Shown here: positions 43,863-56,744 of the stretch, one piece after another
Layout: every line of letters starts with the position of its first letter
Position numbering within the stretch: position 1 is the stretch's first letter
Assembly: GCF_025997855.1 (NCBI RefSeq)
Contig: NZ_AP026563.1
Span: 38,501-102,500, forward strand
Direction of reading: 5' to 3'
Length of the DNA: 64,000 nt
Source: Deinococcus aetherius
GTDB lineage: Bacteria; Deinococcota; Deinococci; Deinococcales; Deinococcaceae
The notes under the pieces: generated by a model
The model's input: the letters and a program-made list of their open reading frames with translations, nothing else
Told to the model about the DNA's origin: nothing
Databases searched by the model: none
Position numbers and translations under genes: made by a program

Positions 43863-44656
43863 TGCCTCCTCCGGGCGTGGAGCCGCTCGACCCTCAGGCG
43901 GTCTCGGGGGTCAAACAGCGCCCGAAAGGCCAGCAGGGTCACCGTCAGGCTGCCCAGCGCGCTGCTGGCGGCCAGCACGAACATGATCACGATCTGGTAG
44001 CGCACCGCCGTGTTCGGGGAGGCGCCCGCCAGAATTTGCCCGGTCATCATGCCCGGCAGGCTCACGATCCCCAGCACCGCCATGCTGTTGAGGGTGGGAA
44101 TCATGCCGGTCCGCACGGCGGCGGCGACCTCGGCGTGTGCCGCCTCCCAACGGGTCGCCCCCAGCGCGAGCAGGCCCTCGATCTGGGCGCGGCGCCCCAC
44201 CACGTCCGAGGTGAAGCGGTCGAGCGACAGCGACACGCCGGTCAGGGTGTTGCCCAGGACCATCCCCAGGATGGGCACGGCGTACTGCGGCTCGAACCAG
44301 GGGTGGACGCGCAGGAGGCCCGAAAGGGCCAGCCCCGTCAGCAGAAAGGAGCTGCCGAACACGGCCAGAAAGGCGTCCAGATACACCCGCGCGTAGCGCT
44401 CGCGGCTGCGCCCCACCGCCGCCTGCCCGGCCAGGACCGTCATGACCAGGCCAATTCCGAGCACCGGCAGCGGGGAGCGCAGGGCGAACACCCAGCCCAG
44501 GATCAGCCCCACCGCGAGGAGTTGCGCGACCATGCGCGCGCCCGCCACCAGCACGTCCCGCTCCAGCCCCAGGCGCAGCCGCGCCGACAGCACGACGTTG
44601 ATCAGCAGCAGCGCGGCGGCCAGGGCCAGCTGACCGGCACTGATCGGCACGCTCAC
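43859..44656 (-). CDS. fetB: FetB-like ABC permease (UPF0014 family)
   Basis: 265 residues from GTG 44656, whose TG A overlaps the stop of the ATPase gene (GTGA). About seven membrane helices; family hallmarks RMVAQLLAVGLILGWVF (near 37), LGMVLGNTLTGVSLSLDRF (near 130), LLALGATRWEAAHAEVAAAVRTGMIPTLNSM and LPGMMTGQILAGASP. FetAB/YbbLM exports iron and supports resistance to peroxide. Here it is coupled to the ATPase upstream and close to cytochrome bd genes. The name is by family only. Confidence 0.85.
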   Translation of the reverse strand: MSVPISAGQLALAAALLLINVVLSARLRLGLERDVLVAGARMVAQLLAVGLILGWVFALRSPLPVLGIGLVMTVLAGQAAVGRSRERYARVYLDAFLAVFGSSFLLTGLALSGLLRVHPWFEPQYAVPILGMVLGNTLTGVSLSLDRFTSDVVGRRAQIEGLLALGATRWEAAHAEVAAAVRTGMIPTLNSMAVLGIVSLPGMMTGQILAGASPNTAVRYQIVIMFVLAASSALGSLTVTLLAFRALFDPRDRLRVERLHARRRQ

Positions 44657-45309
44657 GGCGTCCCCGCCTGAGGCTGGAGGGTCACCTCGCGGGGAGCGAC
44701 CCGGGCCCGCTGCGCCGGGTCGTGGCTGACCCACACCAGGGCGCGGCGAGGTGCTGAGCCAAGCCACCCAAGCAGCAGCCTTTCCGCCCGCCGGGTGGCC
44801 TCCGGGTCAAGGGACGCGGTGGCCTCGTCGAGCAGCAGCACGGCGGGGTCCAGCAGCAGCGCCCGGGTGAGCGCCACGAGCTGCCCCTCACCGCCCGAGA
44901 GAGTCGACGTATCCAGCCGCAGGAAGGCCCCCTCTCGCCCGAGGGCCGCGAGCAGCGCCTCTGCCGCGGCGACATCGAAGGTGCGGTGGCGGTGCGCCGC
45001 CAGGGAGAAGGGCCGCCGCAGGTGGTCGAGGACCGTGCCGCCGTCCAGGGCGGGGCGCTGGGGCAGGTAGGTGACCTGGGCGCGGTACTGAGGCATCGGC
45101 CACGTGGACTGCGGCAGGCCCCCATACATCACCTCGCCGCCCTCCAGGGGGTCCAGCCCGGCCAGGGCCCGCAGCAGCAGGCTCTTGCCCGATCCGGACG
45201 GCCCGGTGACGGCCACGCTCTCCCCGGCGCGGACGGTCAGGCCCAGGTCCTGCCAGAGCGTCCGGCCCTCCACCGTGCGCCGCAGGCCCGACGCCGACAG
45301 CAGGGCCAT
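44653..45309 (-). CDS. fetA: FetA-like ABC transporter ATPase
   Basis: 218 residues from the ATG at 45309 (LLSASGLRRTVEGRTLW); the longer open frame upstream is poor in coding style. Walker A GPSGSGKSLLLR, signature TLSGGEGQLVALTRALL, Walker B AVLLLDEATASLD, H-loop WVSHDPAQ. It powers the FetB-like permease through the overlapping gene. There is no strong ribosome-binding site, so the start could be slightly different. Confidence 0.85.
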   Translation of the reverse strand: MALLSASGLRRTVEGRTLWQDLGLTVRAGESVAVTGPSGSGKSLLLRALAGLDPLEGGEVMYGGLPQSTWPMPQYRAQVTYLPQRPALDGGTVLDHLRRPFSLAAHRHRTFDVAAAEALLAALGREGAFLRLDTSTLSGGEGQLVALTRALLLDPAVLLLDEATASLDPEATRRAERLLLGWLGSAPRRALVWVSHDPAQRARVAPREVTLQPQAGTP

Positions 45310-45495
45310 CAGCGGCCCCAGGCCGACCGGAACGCCGGGCCGGGGGAGCGACCGGCCCGGGACGCCTCCGGCCGCAGGCTGGCCGCGACAGTCAACCACC
45401 GCACCTCGCCCCGGAGGTCGTCCACCTTCGCATCGGTACGCCTCCAATCTCTCGCAGCTCACCTTGACCTCTGCCAGGATGGGGGCCGGAACCTC

Positions 45496-45708
45496 ATGGC
45501 CAAGCCCTCACCCCGCATTCCCCGGTACGTCAACACGTGCCCCACAGGTCTGGCGACCGCCGCCCAACTCGAGGCCGAGGGCCTCAGGCCCGGCACCACC
45601 GCCCCCGTCGCCCTCCTGGAATACCACGAGGGGGACCGCAGCGGGGTCTGCGGCCTCTTCGAGCGCTCGACCGCCGTGCCCAGGACGGACGCGCCACCGT
45701 CTTCCTGA
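45496..45708 (+). CDS. small conserved-type protein (NTCPTG motif)
   Basis: 70 residues with nearly all codons ending in G or C: RIPRYVNTCPTGLATAAQLEA, TTAPVALLEYHEGDRSGVCGLF. The CPTGLATxxQLxxxGL pattern looks like a small domain that also occurs inside larger proteins, perhaps binding metal through the Cys residues; I cannot name the family. It sits alone on the plus strand between the fetAB and cyd operons. Confidence 0.55.
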   Translation: MAKPSPRIPRYVNTCPTGLATAAQLEAEGLRPGTTAPVALLEYHEGDRSGVCGLFERSTAVPRTDAPPSS

Positions 45709-45754
45709 GTCGAAGAGCCCCCCAACTCCTTCATGGGCGCAGGGTCCTCCGCCG

Positions 45755-46794
45755 TCAGTCCCCCGAACCGCCGCCGGGAATGGCCTGATCGCGCTCCTGG
45801 ACGCGCTGCCGGAACACGTAGTAGTTCCAGGCCTGGTACCCCACGATCAGGGGCAGAAAGGTGAGGCTCACCCAGGAGAGCAGGCGCAGCGTGTAGGGCT
45901 CACTCGCGCTGTTCCGGACCGTCAGGGTGTACGCCTCGCCCAGGGTACTCGGCAGCACGCTCGGATACAGGCTCAGGAAGATGGTCGCCGTCGAGAACAC
46001 GACGGTCAGCCCGGTGGCCGCGAAGGCGAGCCCGTCGCGCCTGAGGGTCAGGGCCAGCCACACCAGGCCGAGGTTGAGGGCGGCCGCCGCCGGGAAGAGC
46101 CACTGGGACAACCCCAGCGAATTGAATACGCCGGAGCGCACGAAGCCCACGTACACGAAGGCGAGGACCAGTACGGTTGCAGCCGCGCCCCACAGCAGGG
46201 CCGCGCGCCTGGCCCGGAGGTACAGCGTGCCGTCCCGGTGCAGCCGCAGCAGCAGGTACGTCGCGCCGTGCAGCACGAACAGACTCAGGGTGGCCAGCCC
46301 GCCCAGGACCGTGAAGAGGTCGAAGGCGCCCAGCACGTGGCCCTGGAAGCGGCCGCCGACACCGAGCGGCAACCCGCGCACCATGTTGGACATGATCACG
46401 CCCCATAAGAAGGCGGGCAGCAGGTTGGTGACGAACGAGGTGACGTCCCAGAACAGCCGCCAGCGGACGTGATCGACCTCCGAGCGGTACTCGAAGGCCA
46501 CGCCCCGCCCGATCAACGCCAGCAGGATCAGGGCGAACAGCGGGTAGAGGGCCGTCAGCAGCGCCCCGTACCACAGTGGGAACGCCGCGAAGATCACGCT
46601 GGCGGCCAGGATCACCCAGACCTCGTTCGCCGCCCAGAAGGGGCCGACCGTGCCGATCAGGGCGCGGCGCTGTGCCTCGTTCCGCGCGAGGAAGGGTTGC
46701 AGGATGCCGACCCCGAAGTCGAAGCCGTCCAGGAAGAAATAGATCGTGAAGGTCAGGGCGGTCAGCCCGAACCAGACGGTGGGCAGGTCGGCGG

Positions 46795-46798
<4 letters not shown>
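45755..46798 (-). CDS. cydB: cytochrome bd quinol oxidase subunit II
   Basis: 347 residues. Characteristic opening [30 protein letters not shown] and [26 protein letters not shown]; nine predicted membrane helices. It stabilises the haem-bearing subunit I in the bd-type oxidase, which reduces oxygen with quinol electrons at high affinity. The start overlaps the cydA stop (ATGA-type, 4 bases). Order cydA-cydB with cydC-cydD upstream in one operon. Confidence 0.95.
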
Positions 46799-48206
<1,408 letters not shown>

Positions 48207-48210
<4 letters not shown>

Positions 48211-49805
48211 ACGGCGGTCCTTTCGGGAACGGACGCTCCTTCGTGCAGGTGTCCGCTGCGCAGCGTGAGGTGACGCCCGGTCAAGGCGAGGGGCGCGGCC
48301 CGGTGGGTGACGATCAAGAGGGCCCGCCCGGCGCGCTCGCGCCCGATGACCCGCAGCACACGCGCCTCGGTGGCGGCGTCCAAGTGGGCGGTGGGCTCGT
48401 CGAGCAGCAGCAGGTCGCCCGGCCCCAGCAGGGCGCGGGCGAGGCTCACCCGCGCCCGCTCGCCGCCCGAGAGCCGGGTGCCCCCCTCACCCACCCAGGT
48501 GTCGAGGTCCAGGTGAGGAAGCCCGAGGTCGTCCAGCAGGGCGCGCAGTCGGGGGTCAGGGGCGTGGTGGTCGCCGAGCCGCAGGTTCTCGCGCAGGGTG
48601 CCGTCGAGGAGCGGCGCGTCCTGCTCGTGCAGGCTGATCCGGGCGCGCAGCGTGGCGAGGTCAAGGTCGCGCAGGTCCGCTCCGTTCAGGGTGACCTGAC
48701 CCGCGTCCGGGTCGAGGTCGCGGGTCAGGAGCCGGATCAGGGTGGTCTTGCCGCCGCCGCTCGGCCCCGAGATGCCCAGGCTTTCCCCGGCGCGCAGGCG
48801 CAGCGACACGTCACTCAGCACGGCTCGCCCGTGCCGCCGGACGATGACGTCCCGGAGTTCGAGCGCGAAAGGTCCGGGCGGGACGGCCCGCGGCACGGAT
48901 GGATCGACCACCCCCGGCGTCAGCGCCTCCAGCGCGGCCGTGCGCTCCCTGGCAGCCACGTCGGCGGCGTGGGCCAGCGGCACGGCCGCCAGGGGTCCCG
49001 CGGCGTCGAAGGCCGCCGCGACCCCCAACACCACCGCCGCCAGCAGCGCGCCGCCCAGGTGGCCCGCCTGCACGAGCGCCGCACCCCGCCACAGGACGCC
49101 GCTCAACGCGACCGCGAACCCCAGCTCGCGGGCCAGGGTGATCCGCCACGCCAGGCGCCCGGTCTCCAGCGCGACGTGTTCGAGCTGGGCGGTGAGGCGC
49201 GTGAGTTCGGGGCCGTGGTGGCTCCCGCCGCCGTCCCCGCTGGCCGAGAGGGCGTCGAGCAGCCGGGCCGCGTGATCACGTGACAGGTGGGCGTCCTCCC
49301 GGGCCAGCCGCGCAGCGCGTCCCCCCCCACGCAGCACCACCAGGGCCGCCCCCAGGAGGGGGAGCAGCGCGAGCAGTGCCAGGCCCGGGTCCAGCCACGC
49401 GAGCCAGCCGCCCAGGGCGATCAGCACGCCCACGAAGGCCCCCAGGGGCAGGCTGACCCGCAGGGTGAAGAACTGCCGGGCGTCGATGTCGGCACCCGAG
49501 CGGGCGAGCAGGTCGCCGCTGCGTTCGTAGGCCAGCAGGTCGCGCCCGAAGCGGGCCAGCGTGTCGAACAGGCGCAGCCGCACCCGCTCTCCCCCCTCCA
49601 GGGCCGCCGCGTGCCCGGCCAGGCGTTCGGCGTAGCGCAGGGCGGCGCGGCCCAGTCCCAGGGCGCGCACGGTGGTCACGAGCAGGAGCAGGCTCAGGAA
49701 CACCTCGGGACGCAGGGCAGCCCGGGAGATCAGCAGGCCCGAACTGGCCGCCAGCCCGACCCCGGCCAGGGCGGTCAGCACCCCGAGCGCCAGCGCGCCC
49801 CTCAC
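48207..49805 (-). CDS. cydC: thiol reductant ABC exporter subunit CydC-like
   Basis: 532 residues, N-terminal six-helix exporter domain ([38 protein letters not shown]) and C-terminal ATPase: [17 protein letters not shown] (Walker A), [19 protein letters not shown] (signature), [13 protein letters not shown] (Walker B). CydDC exports glutathione/cysteine-type thiols or haem-linked reductant needed for bd oxidase assembly. Starts 4 bases inside the cydD stop. Confidence 0.92.
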
Positions 49806-51595
49806 GTGGCCACCGCCGGGGACGCGGGCGCGCCCGGGGTGATCTCCCGCCAGCCGGGCGGAACCGCGCGGTGGGTGGCGAGCAGCACCGTCCGCCCCGC
49901 GAAGGCGTGTCCGATCACCGCGTACAGCGCCGCCTCGCTCTGCGGGTCGAGGTGCGCGCTCACCTCGTCGAGCAGGATCACATCCGCGCCGGAGAGCAGG
50001 ACGCGGGCCAGGGCGAGGCGCGCGGTCTCGCCGCCCGAGAGCAACGCGCCGCCCTCGCCGAGCGGCGTGTCAAATCCGGAGGGCAGGGCGCGCAGCACGT
50101 CGCCCAAGCCCACCGCCTCTGAGACTCGCTCCAGTTCGGTATCACCGGCGTCGGGGGCGGCGAGGCGCAGGTTCTCCCGCGCGCTGCCCGCGATCAGGCG
50201 CGGGTGTTGCGGCACGAACGCCACGCGGGCCTGCCAGGCGGGAGCCCCGAGGTCGTCGAGCGGCGTGCCATCCACCCGGATGCTACCCAGGTGCGGGACG
50301 TGCTTACGCAGGGCGTGCAGCAGGGTGGTCTTGCCGCTGCCGCTAGGACCGCGCAGCGCGGCGAGGGTGCCCGGCGGGAGTTCCACGCTCACCGGCGCGG
50401 TGGGCGTGGGCAAGTCCGCGTACGCCCCAGTCAGGCTCAGGTGGGGGACGCCAACCGGAACCGCCCCTTCCCCGGAGGGCGCCACCGGCCGGGTGAGCAG
50501 GTCCTGCAACCGGGCGGCGACGGGCTCGGCCTCCAGCACGGCATGCCGGTCCGTACCGAGTTGACGCAGCGGGCTGAAGAACTCCGGGACGAGCATCAGG
50601 GCCGCGAGGGTCGGGGCGAGCTCGGCACTCCCGCCGAACAGCCGTACGCCGATCCACACGGCCACCAGGGCGGTGGCGAGGGTCGCGGCGAAGTCCATCA
50701 CGAAACCGCTCAGGAACGCGACCCGCAGCACCCCCAGGGTGGCCTCGCGGTGCTGGCGGGCCGAGCGGGCCAGGACGGCGCGGTAGGGCGCGACCGCGCC
50801 GAAGGCGTGCAGGGTGGGCAGGTGGCGGACCAGGGTCAGCAGCCGCGCGGCCAGGCGGGTGTGGGCGAGCCACTGCCGCTCGGTGGCGCTGCGGGTGGCG
50901 AGCCCCACCAGCGCCAGGAACACCACCGTGAGCGGCCCGGTGACGAGCAGCACGCCTGCCGTGGCGGGATCGAGCCACGCGGTGACGCCCAGGACCACCA
51001 CGAAGGCGAGGGCCGCGTGTACGGCGCCCGGCAGGTACCGCGCGTAGTACGGCGTCAGCCGCGCGCCGAGGCCCAGGTCGAGCGTGGCGAGGTCCACGTC
51101 CCGCGTGTCCGCGAGCGCGACCGGGCCGAGCCTCAGGGCGGCCTCAGTCAGCCGCGTGCGCCAGGTCCCGACCAGGCGGGCCGCGAGCCGGGTCCCCAGG
51201 CGTTCCCGGGCGGTGCCCGCTCCAGCGCGCGCCAGCAGCAGCGCCGCGACGGTCAGGACGGTGCCCGCCCCGGGCGACTGCCCCTGCAGGAGCCCGGCGG
51301 CGATCACGCGGGCCGTCAGCACGAACGCGGCGGCGGTGGCGAGCAGCCCCAGCACACTCAGCACGCCGGACACCGCCAGCTCGCGGCGAAGGCTGGCAGG
51401 CCCAAGCAGAACGTTCAGGGAGCGGCGGGGCCTCGCGGTCACCCCGTCACCGCGCCGGGACGAGGCCTCCCTGGCTGGAGGAGGGGTAGACCCCGCCGCC
51501 TCCGGTGAGCGGGACGGACGCTGCGCCAACGTCATCTTCCGCTGGCCGACCAGCGGTTCCAAATCGGGAGCGGTGACTCCCCCGTGGTCAGGCAT
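49802..51595 (-). CDS. cydD: thiol reductant ABC exporter subunit CydD-like
   Basis: 597 residues from the ATG at 51595 (GGAGGGTGAG upstream). An unusual ~80-residue polar N-terminus ([23 protein letters not shown]) precedes the membrane domain. ATPase motifs: [36 protein letters not shown] and [12 protein letters not shown]. First gene of the cydDCAB operon. The promoter is not obvious in the 784-bp gap upstream. Confidence 0.92.
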   Translation of the reverse strand: MPDHGGVTAPDLEPLVGQRKMTLAQRPSRSPEAAGSTPPPAREASSRRGDGVTARPRRSLNVLLGPASLRRELAVSGVLSVLGLLATAAAFVLTARVIAAGLLQGQSPGAGTVLTVAALLLARAGAGTARERLGTRLAARLVGTWRTRLTEAALRLGPVALADTRDVDLATLDLGLGARLTPYYARYLPGAVHAALAFVVVLGVTAWLDPATAGVLLVTGPLTVVFLALVGLATRSATERQWLAHTRLAARLLTLVRHLPTLHAFGAVAPYRAVLARSARQHREATLGVLRVAFLSGFVMDFAATLATALVAVWIGVRLFGGSAELAPTLAALMLVPEFFSPLRQLGTDRHAVLEAEPVAARLQDLLTRPVAPSGEGAVPVGVPHLSLTGAYADLPTPTAPVSVELPPGTLAALRGPSGSGKTTLLHALRKHVPHLGSIRVDGTPLDDLGAPAWQARVAFVPQHPRLIAGSARENLRLAAPDAGDTELERVSEAVGLGDVLRALPSGFDTPLGEGGALLSGGETARLALARVLLSGADVILLDEVSAHLDPQSEAALYAVIGHAFAGRTVLLATHRAVPPGWREITPGAPASPAVAT

Positions 51596-52379
51596 GGTAC
51601 TCACCCTCCCGGTCCGGGGGGCAGGGCAGGCCGTGTTCAGCCCACCAGGTTGCGGGGGCGGGTGAATCCCGGCCCGTCCGGTCCACCCGAGACGGTGGAA
51701 CGAGGTCAGAGGTCCGGAGAGACTCAGTACGGTTGGAACGCGCGGGCATGAGGCCATCTGACACAGCACGGCAGGCGGGCCGCGCCGCCGGATCGGTCGG
51801 GAGAGCGGGCACTCGCGCCGTGCCTGGACGCCGCGGGACGACAGGTAATCGGCGTGATGAGCTGGTCCGGAGAGATGAACGCCGGACAGTCGAGGCAGTC
51901 ATGGGCTGAGCATGGGCCCCGGTGGTAAAGCCCCCGTATAGAAATCGGCGGACGCACCTTCGCTCGACCCGGCCTGTGTTGCCCCCGGGCAAGGTTCCAC
52001 CTGTGGCTCCACGCGCGGGAAAAGGACCCGGCCAGACGGCCGCCCATAGCGGGCCGGGGTTTTTCCGAGGACGGGTGAACGTGCGGAAGGCCATGACCTG
52101 TGCCCGGGCCTCCCTTCGCCCTACCGCGCCTTTACATTCCGCGTGTAGAGGTGGAGTGTCTTTCGGCCCCGGGGATTGCCCGGGTTGACCGGTGACCGGC
52201 TGGCCTTTGGAGCACCGTGGGAGGCGGGTCTCCGGTCCGCTTCGCGGAGGGGTGGATGGAAGCCTCGGGCGCTCCGGGCGTCGACCCGACGTCCGGGGCA
52301 ACCGCTTTCGCTCTCCCCGCCGCGTGACCTGATCCCCGGCCACCCAGGTCAGCGCAGCCCCACTGAAGGAGGTGCACCC
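51596..52379. other. 784-bp divergent intergenic region (cyd operon / AI-2E transporter)
   Basis: No gene recognised; the open frames here are Arg/Pro-rich and lack codon bias. It has a TTTACAT...TGTAG element near 52132-52150, and GAAGGAGGTG at 52366-52375 as the ribosome-binding site of the next gene. No repeats or RNA structure stood out. Confidence 0.4.
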
Positions 52380-53474
52380 TTGTCCGGCAATGCTTTCGCG
52401 CTCGTGTGGCGCAACCCCTACGTGCGCGCGCCCGTGTTTCTCGGCCTGATCGCCCTGGCGCTCTGGCTCGCCCGCGACCTGGCGCCCGTGCTCATGGTGG
52501 GCCTGACCGCCTACCTGATCGCCTATCTCTCCCACCCGCTGCTGACCTGGCTGGAGCGCCGTCACCTGCGGCGTGGCGTGGGCGTCGGCGTGGTGCTCCT
52601 GATCGCGCTCGCGCTCGCGGCGCTGGCCTCCTCGCTCCTGGTGGCCGTCGGGACGCAGCTCATCGACCTCGCGGGCCGCCTGCCGGCGGTCGCCCAGGAG
52701 GTCAGCCGCTTCGTGGACGGCTGGCTGGCCGCGCGCCCGAACCTGCCCTGGACCGCTGGCCTGCGCGCCCAGCTCACCACCCTGATCGCCAGAAGCACGG
52801 CCCTGCTGTCGCGGGACGCGCTGCCGTTCCTGCAAGGCCTGCTCGCCCCGGGCGGCCCGCTGCTCGGCCGAATCTTCGGGGTGGCGAGCACCCTGGCGGA
52901 GACCGTGGCCGTCCTGATCCTAAGCGTGTACATGATGGCCGATTACGAGAAGATCGGCCACACCCTGCTGGGCCTGCTGCCGCGCCCGTGGCAGCCGCTG
53001 GCGCTCGACCTGTCGCGCGGGGTGGAGCAGTCGGTGGGCGGGTACGTGCGCGGGCAGGTGGTGATCGCCCTCGCCATCGGGACCCTGGTCGCCCTGGGCC
53101 TCGCGTTGATCGGCGTGCCGTCCGCGCTCGCGCTGGGCTTTCTGGCGGGGGTCTTCAACCTGGTGCCGTACCTGGGCGTGATCATCGCGCTCATCCCCGC
53201 GCTGCTCCTCGCCTTGCCGCTGGGGTGGCTCAAGCTCGCGCTGGTCGTGGGGGTCTTCCTGCTCGGCAACCAGCTCGAAGGGCACCTGCTCTCGCCCCTG
53301 ATCCTCGGCCGGTCCACCAACCTCCACCCCGTCACCGTCGCCCTGAGCATCCTGGTGGGGCTGCATCTGCTGGGCCTGGTGGGGGCGCTGGTGGCCGTCC
53401 CGCTCGCGGCCCTCGGGAAACTGCTGCTGGCGAGGTACTACTACCCCAGCCGCCTGTACCAGGGAGGGTCCTGA
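52380..53474 (+). CDS. AI-2E family transporter (PerM/YdiK-like)
   Basis: 364 residues from TTG 52380, chosen because AAGGAGGTG lies 7 bases upstream. About eight membrane helices; [35 protein letters not shown] and [24 protein letters not shown] are family signatures. Members transport diverse small molecules; the substrate cannot be told from sequence. Monocistronic. Confidence 0.88.
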   Translation: MSGNAFALVWRNPYVRAPVFLGLIALALWLARDLAPVLMVGLTAYLIAYLSHPLLTWLERRHLRRGVGVGVVLLIALALAALASSLLVAVGTQLIDLAGRLPAVAQEVSRFVDGWLAARPNLPWTAGLRAQLTTLIARSTALLSRDALPFLQGLLAPGGPLLGRIFGVASTLAETVAVLILSVYMMADYEKIGHTLLGLLPRPWQPLALDLSRGVEQSVGGYVRGQVVIALAIGTLVALGLALIGVPSALALGFLAGVFNLVPYLGVIIALIPALLLALPLGWLKLALVVGVFLLGNQLEGHLLSPLILGRSTNLHPVTVALSILVGLHLLGLVGALVAVPLAALGKLLLARYYYPSRLYQGGS

Positions 53475-53742
53475 GGGCGGCGCCTGGAGGGTCGGTGGGT
53501 GGGTCGCGGGCTCGCCGCGGGCGGGGGACCATCGCCGTCCAGGGGAAGCAGGCGACGTCAGCCGGGACGCGTTCCCCGCCCCGGCACTGGGGCAGGACGA
53601 CCGGAAGGACCTGTCCCACAGACCGCCTGTCGTCTCTCTCCAGGCGGGCGTCACCTCCTGCGTCCCCAGAGAGTCAGGGTCCGTTCCACCCCTTGCCCTG
53701 CGGCTATACCCCGATTTAACGGTCAGGTCGAACACTGGACCC

Positions 53743-54888
53743 ATGCGACCGATGTCCTGGGCCACCCGGACGGCCTGTCCAACGCCGTCCCAGGACCTCC
53801 CGGCCACGGCGCGCTCCTCCCGGCTGCTGGCCCTCGACGCCTGGCGGGGTCTCACCGTCCTCCTGATGCTGCTCGTCAACAACGTCGCCCTGGGGGGCCA
53901 GACGCCCGCGCAACTCCAGCACGCGCCGTTCGGCGGGGTGACCCTGACCGACCTGGTGTTTCCCTGGTTCCTCTTCTGCGCCGGTGCCGCCCTGCCGTTC
54001 GCCGGCGCGGCCATGCGCCGGGCGAATCTGACCGGGTTCACGCGCGTCCGGCGGCTGGCGGGCCGCGCGGCCCTGCTCTACCTCGTGGGGGCGTTCCTGA
54101 CCAGCGTGACCACGGAGCGCTTCATGCTGGGCCTGGACGTGTTGCAACTGATCGCCCTGTCCACCCTCCTGGCGGCGCTGCTGGAGGGCTGGCGGGTCCG
54201 CTGGCAGGCCCTGGCCGCCGCCACCCTGCTGGGGCTCTACGCCGCCTTCCTGCTCTGGGTGCCTCACGCGGCCGGGCGGGGCGTTCTGGGAGAGACCGCC
54301 CACCCCGTGCAGGCCGTGAATGCCTGGCTCACGCCGCTGGGCCTGCGGGGGCTGCCGTCCGTCGTGCCGGCGACCGCCCTGGTGCTGCTGGGCAGCCTCG
54401 CCGCGCGGCCCCTGCAAGCGAGGCGGACAAGCGCCCCCGTCACGCTCCTGGGGCTGGGCCTGGCTTGGAGCGCCGCCGGGTACGTCTGGGCCGCCAGCGG
54501 TGCGTTGCCCTTCAGCAAGGCGTTATGGACGCCGCCCTACCTGCTGTACGCCGCGGGGCTCGGGACCCTCGGGCTGCTGGCGATGTTCCTGATTGGCGAC
54601 GCCGGTCGCCTGCCGGGGGGCGCGCGGCTGCTCGCGCCCCTCACCGTTCCCGGGCGCAACGCCCTCGCGGCCTATGTGCTGCCCATCCTCGTCAAGGTCT
54701 GGGTCTTGCAGGGCCTCACGGTCACCTGGGCGGGAACCCCACAGCCCATGCAGGGCGCCCTGCTGACCCTCGCCCGCTCGCAGTTCGGCGGATTCTGGGG
54801 AGGCTGGACCTACACCCTGGGGTACGTCCTCGCCGTGTGGCTGGGCCTCGCCTGGCTGGCCCGGCGCAGGCTGATCTGGAAACTCTGA
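53743..54888 (+). CDS. HGSNAT/DUF5009-type membrane acyltransferase (NagX-like)
   Basis: 381 residues, ~10 membrane helices. The signature [26 protein letters not shown] and [18 protein letters not shown] at the start (family D-x-RG and FP.FLF elements), plus [18 protein letters not shown]. It resembles heparan-alpha-glucosaminide N-acetyltransferase-like proteins, which move acetyl groups to amino sugars across the membrane. Nothing more specific is visible. The next gene starts 29 bases after the stop. Confidence 0.8.
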   Translation: MRPMSWATRTACPTPSQDLPATARSSRLLALDAWRGLTVLLMLLVNNVALGGQTPAQLQHAPFGGVTLTDLVFPWFLFCAGAALPFAGAAMRRANLTGFTRVRRLAGRAALLYLVGAFLTSVTTERFMLGLDVLQLIALSTLLAALLEGWRVRWQALAAATLLGLYAAFLLWVPHAAGRGVLGETAHPVQAVNAWLTPLGLRGLPSVVPATALVLLGSLAARPLQARRTSAPVTLLGLGLAWSAAGYVWAASGALPFSKALWTPPYLLYAAGLGTLGLLAMFLIGDAGRLPGGARLLAPLTVPGRNALAAYVLPILVKVWVLQGLTVTWAGTPQPMQGALLTLARSQFGGFWGGWTYTLGYVLAVWLGLAWLARRRLIWKL

Positions 54889-54916
54889 GCCACCCGCCCC
54901 TGTCCTAGAGGTCGAC

Positions 54917-55942
54917 ATGTCCCGTCTCCGTTCCCTCGCCCTGTTGCTCGCCCTGACCCCCGCCGCACTGGCCGCCCCTGCCAGCCTCCCGCTGACCTCC
55001 GAGGCCTTCCAGACGCTCGGCGCAGAGTCCTACCGCCGGGCCGGGCTCTCCGGCTCGTTCACGACCTGGCTCGCCGACGCCTACAGGCGCCAGGGCGTGC
55101 TGCTCCTGGGTGAACCCTCCCTGGGCCGGGCACTGAAGCGGCAGCGCGCCCAACTCCTCCTGGCGGTGGGTGCGGAGCGCGACCGGCTGGCCCGGGACAC
55201 CGCCGCCTGGGCGCACCGCTTCGTGAAGGCCGCCCTGCCGCGCTTCAGCCTGGAGCGCGGCTTCGAGTTCGCGGGCGCGGCGCGGTCTGGCGAGAGGCAG
55301 TGCCTGCTCCAGAGCGTCCTGATCACCGGGCTGTTGCAGGAGGCGGGCCTCCAGGCCGGCTCAGTCATGGTCTGGCGCAACCTCAGCGGCCAGGAGACGA
55401 ACCTCGGGCACGTCACGGCCACGCTGCGCCTGCCGTCCGGCCGCGGGGACCTCCTGATCGACGCGAGCGACCCGACGCCCTTCGTGGAGCACCAGGGGCT
55501 GCTGACCTGGGCGGACGGGGGGTACCGCTTCCTGGTCCCCCGGTACGGGGCCGGACAGACGATCACCGGCTACCGGCGGGCCGACGGCGGCGGGCCGGTG
55601 GCGCTCTCCGGGGTGTCGGCCCTCGACCTCGCCTACCTGCGCTCGCAGTTCGACGACTACTGGGGCGAGCGGGCTCCCGGCGGCCTGCTGGGCACCGGGG
55701 TCGGGCGGGCCACCCCGGCGGGGCTGCAAGGCAGCGAGCGGTGGCTCCAGGCCGCGTTGCGGGAGAACCCGCACAACGCCCTGGCGGCGTACGTGCTCGG
55801 TCACGTGTACCGCAAGCAGGGCCGCCCCGGGGCCGCCCGCGCGCAGTACCTCGCCGCCGCGAAGCTCTACGCCGCGCAGGGGCACACCCCGCGTGGCGTG
55901 CAGGACGCCCTCGTCTGGGCCCGTTCGGCGGCTTCCCGTTGA
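54917..55942 (+). CDS. exported transglutaminase-like protein with TPR-like tail
   Basis: 341 residues with signal [17 protein letters not shown] transglutaminase-like core is suggested by a Cys in [21 protein letters not shown], a His in [12 protein letters not shown] and an Asp in [12 protein letters not shown] (C-H-D order and spacing). The C-terminal ~70 residues form a TPR-like pair ([31 protein letters not shown]). Could cross-link or hydrolyse amides outside the cell; function unproven. Overlap of coding style suggests translation coupled with the previous gene. Confidence 0.65.
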   Translation: MSRLRSLALLLALTPAALAAPASLPLTSEAFQTLGAESYRRAGLSGSFTTWLADAYRRQGVLLLGEPSLGRALKRQRAQLLLAVGAERDRLARDTAAWAHRFVKAALPRFSLERGFEFAGAARSGERQCLLQSVLITGLLQEAGLQAGSVMVWRNLSGQETNLGHVTATLRLPSGRGDLLIDASDPTPFVEHQGLLTWADGGYRFLVPRYGAGQTITGYRRADGGGPVALSGVSALDLAYLRSQFDDYWGERAPGGLLGTGVGRATPAGLQGSERWLQAALRENPHNALAAYVLGHVYRKQGRPGAARAQYLAAAKLYAAQGHTPRGVQDALVWARSAASR

Positions 55943-56013
55943 CCGGACGGCGTGCTCCGGGCCCGGATCCCACTGGCCCCACCCCGGGTCCCGCCCGGTC
56001 CCCCCGATCCGGC

Positions 56014-56718
56014 ATGATGGGGGCCGTGACGTCCGCCCCCGCCCGTGAGCCCTGGTGGCCCGTCGTCGTCGCCGGTCTGCTGTTCCTGCTCAGCCCGTCG
56101 ATCCTCGAGGAGTTGCAGCCGAACCTGACCAGCCGCCGCCTCTCGGCCGCGCTGCTGTTCGTCGGCGGGCTGCTGCTGGCCCGCGGTGTGTCCCTGCTGA
56201 CCCGCCGGGCGCTGGTGCGCGTGGGCACGCCGCACCTGTTGCCCGCCCTGCGGCTCGCCCATCTGCTGATGCTCGTCGCCGTGACCCCGGTCGCGCTGGG
56301 GGCCGGGGGGTTCCGGCTGACGGGGCTGATCGCCGGGGGCACGGTGCTGACGGTCGCGCTGGGCCTGGCCGCGCAGTCCCTGCTGGCCAACGTCATGTCG
56401 GGCAGGGTGCTGACCTCCAGCCGCGCCTTTCGTGTGGGCGACCGGGTCACCGTCCGTTCCTGGGCCTTCGGCGGCATCGAGTATGGCGGAGAGGTCCGCG
56501 ACCTCACCCTCACGCACACGGTGCTGTCCGGCCCGGCGGGCGTGATCAAGGTCCCCAACGCCCGCTTCCTCGACGCCACCCTGATCGTCCACCCCGGAGG
56601 GTCACAGGGCGTCACGGTCAAGTTGGCGCTGGGCGTGAGTCTGGCTGATGCTGGAGCGGTGCTCCGCGTAGTAGCCCCAAGCGCCCGGAGACGTCCGTTA
56701 AGCGTGTGCGACGGCTGA
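56014..56718 (+). pseudogene. MscS-type mechanosensitive channel, C-terminus lost
   Basis: From ATG 56014 (or 56017): three membrane helices (PWWPVVVAGLLFLLSP; LSAALLFVGGLLLA; LRLAHLLMLVAVTPVAL), the pore helix TVLTVALGLAAQSLLANVMSG, and beta domain FRVGDRVTVRSWAFGG ... VIKVPNARFLDATLI. After LALGVSLAD the reading becomes non-conserved (VVAPSARRRPLSVCDG) and stops, some 60 residues before a normal C-terminal domain. A piece of NhaA follows, so a rearrangement has cut the gene. Confidence 0.75.
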
Positions 56719-56744
56719 CTCAGGGCGTGGTGGGAGGTGCCTGA

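Noticed and set aside
51596..52379. Possible small gene on either strand upstream of cydD
   Set aside because: No frame has ribosome-binding site, codon bias and plausible composition together.
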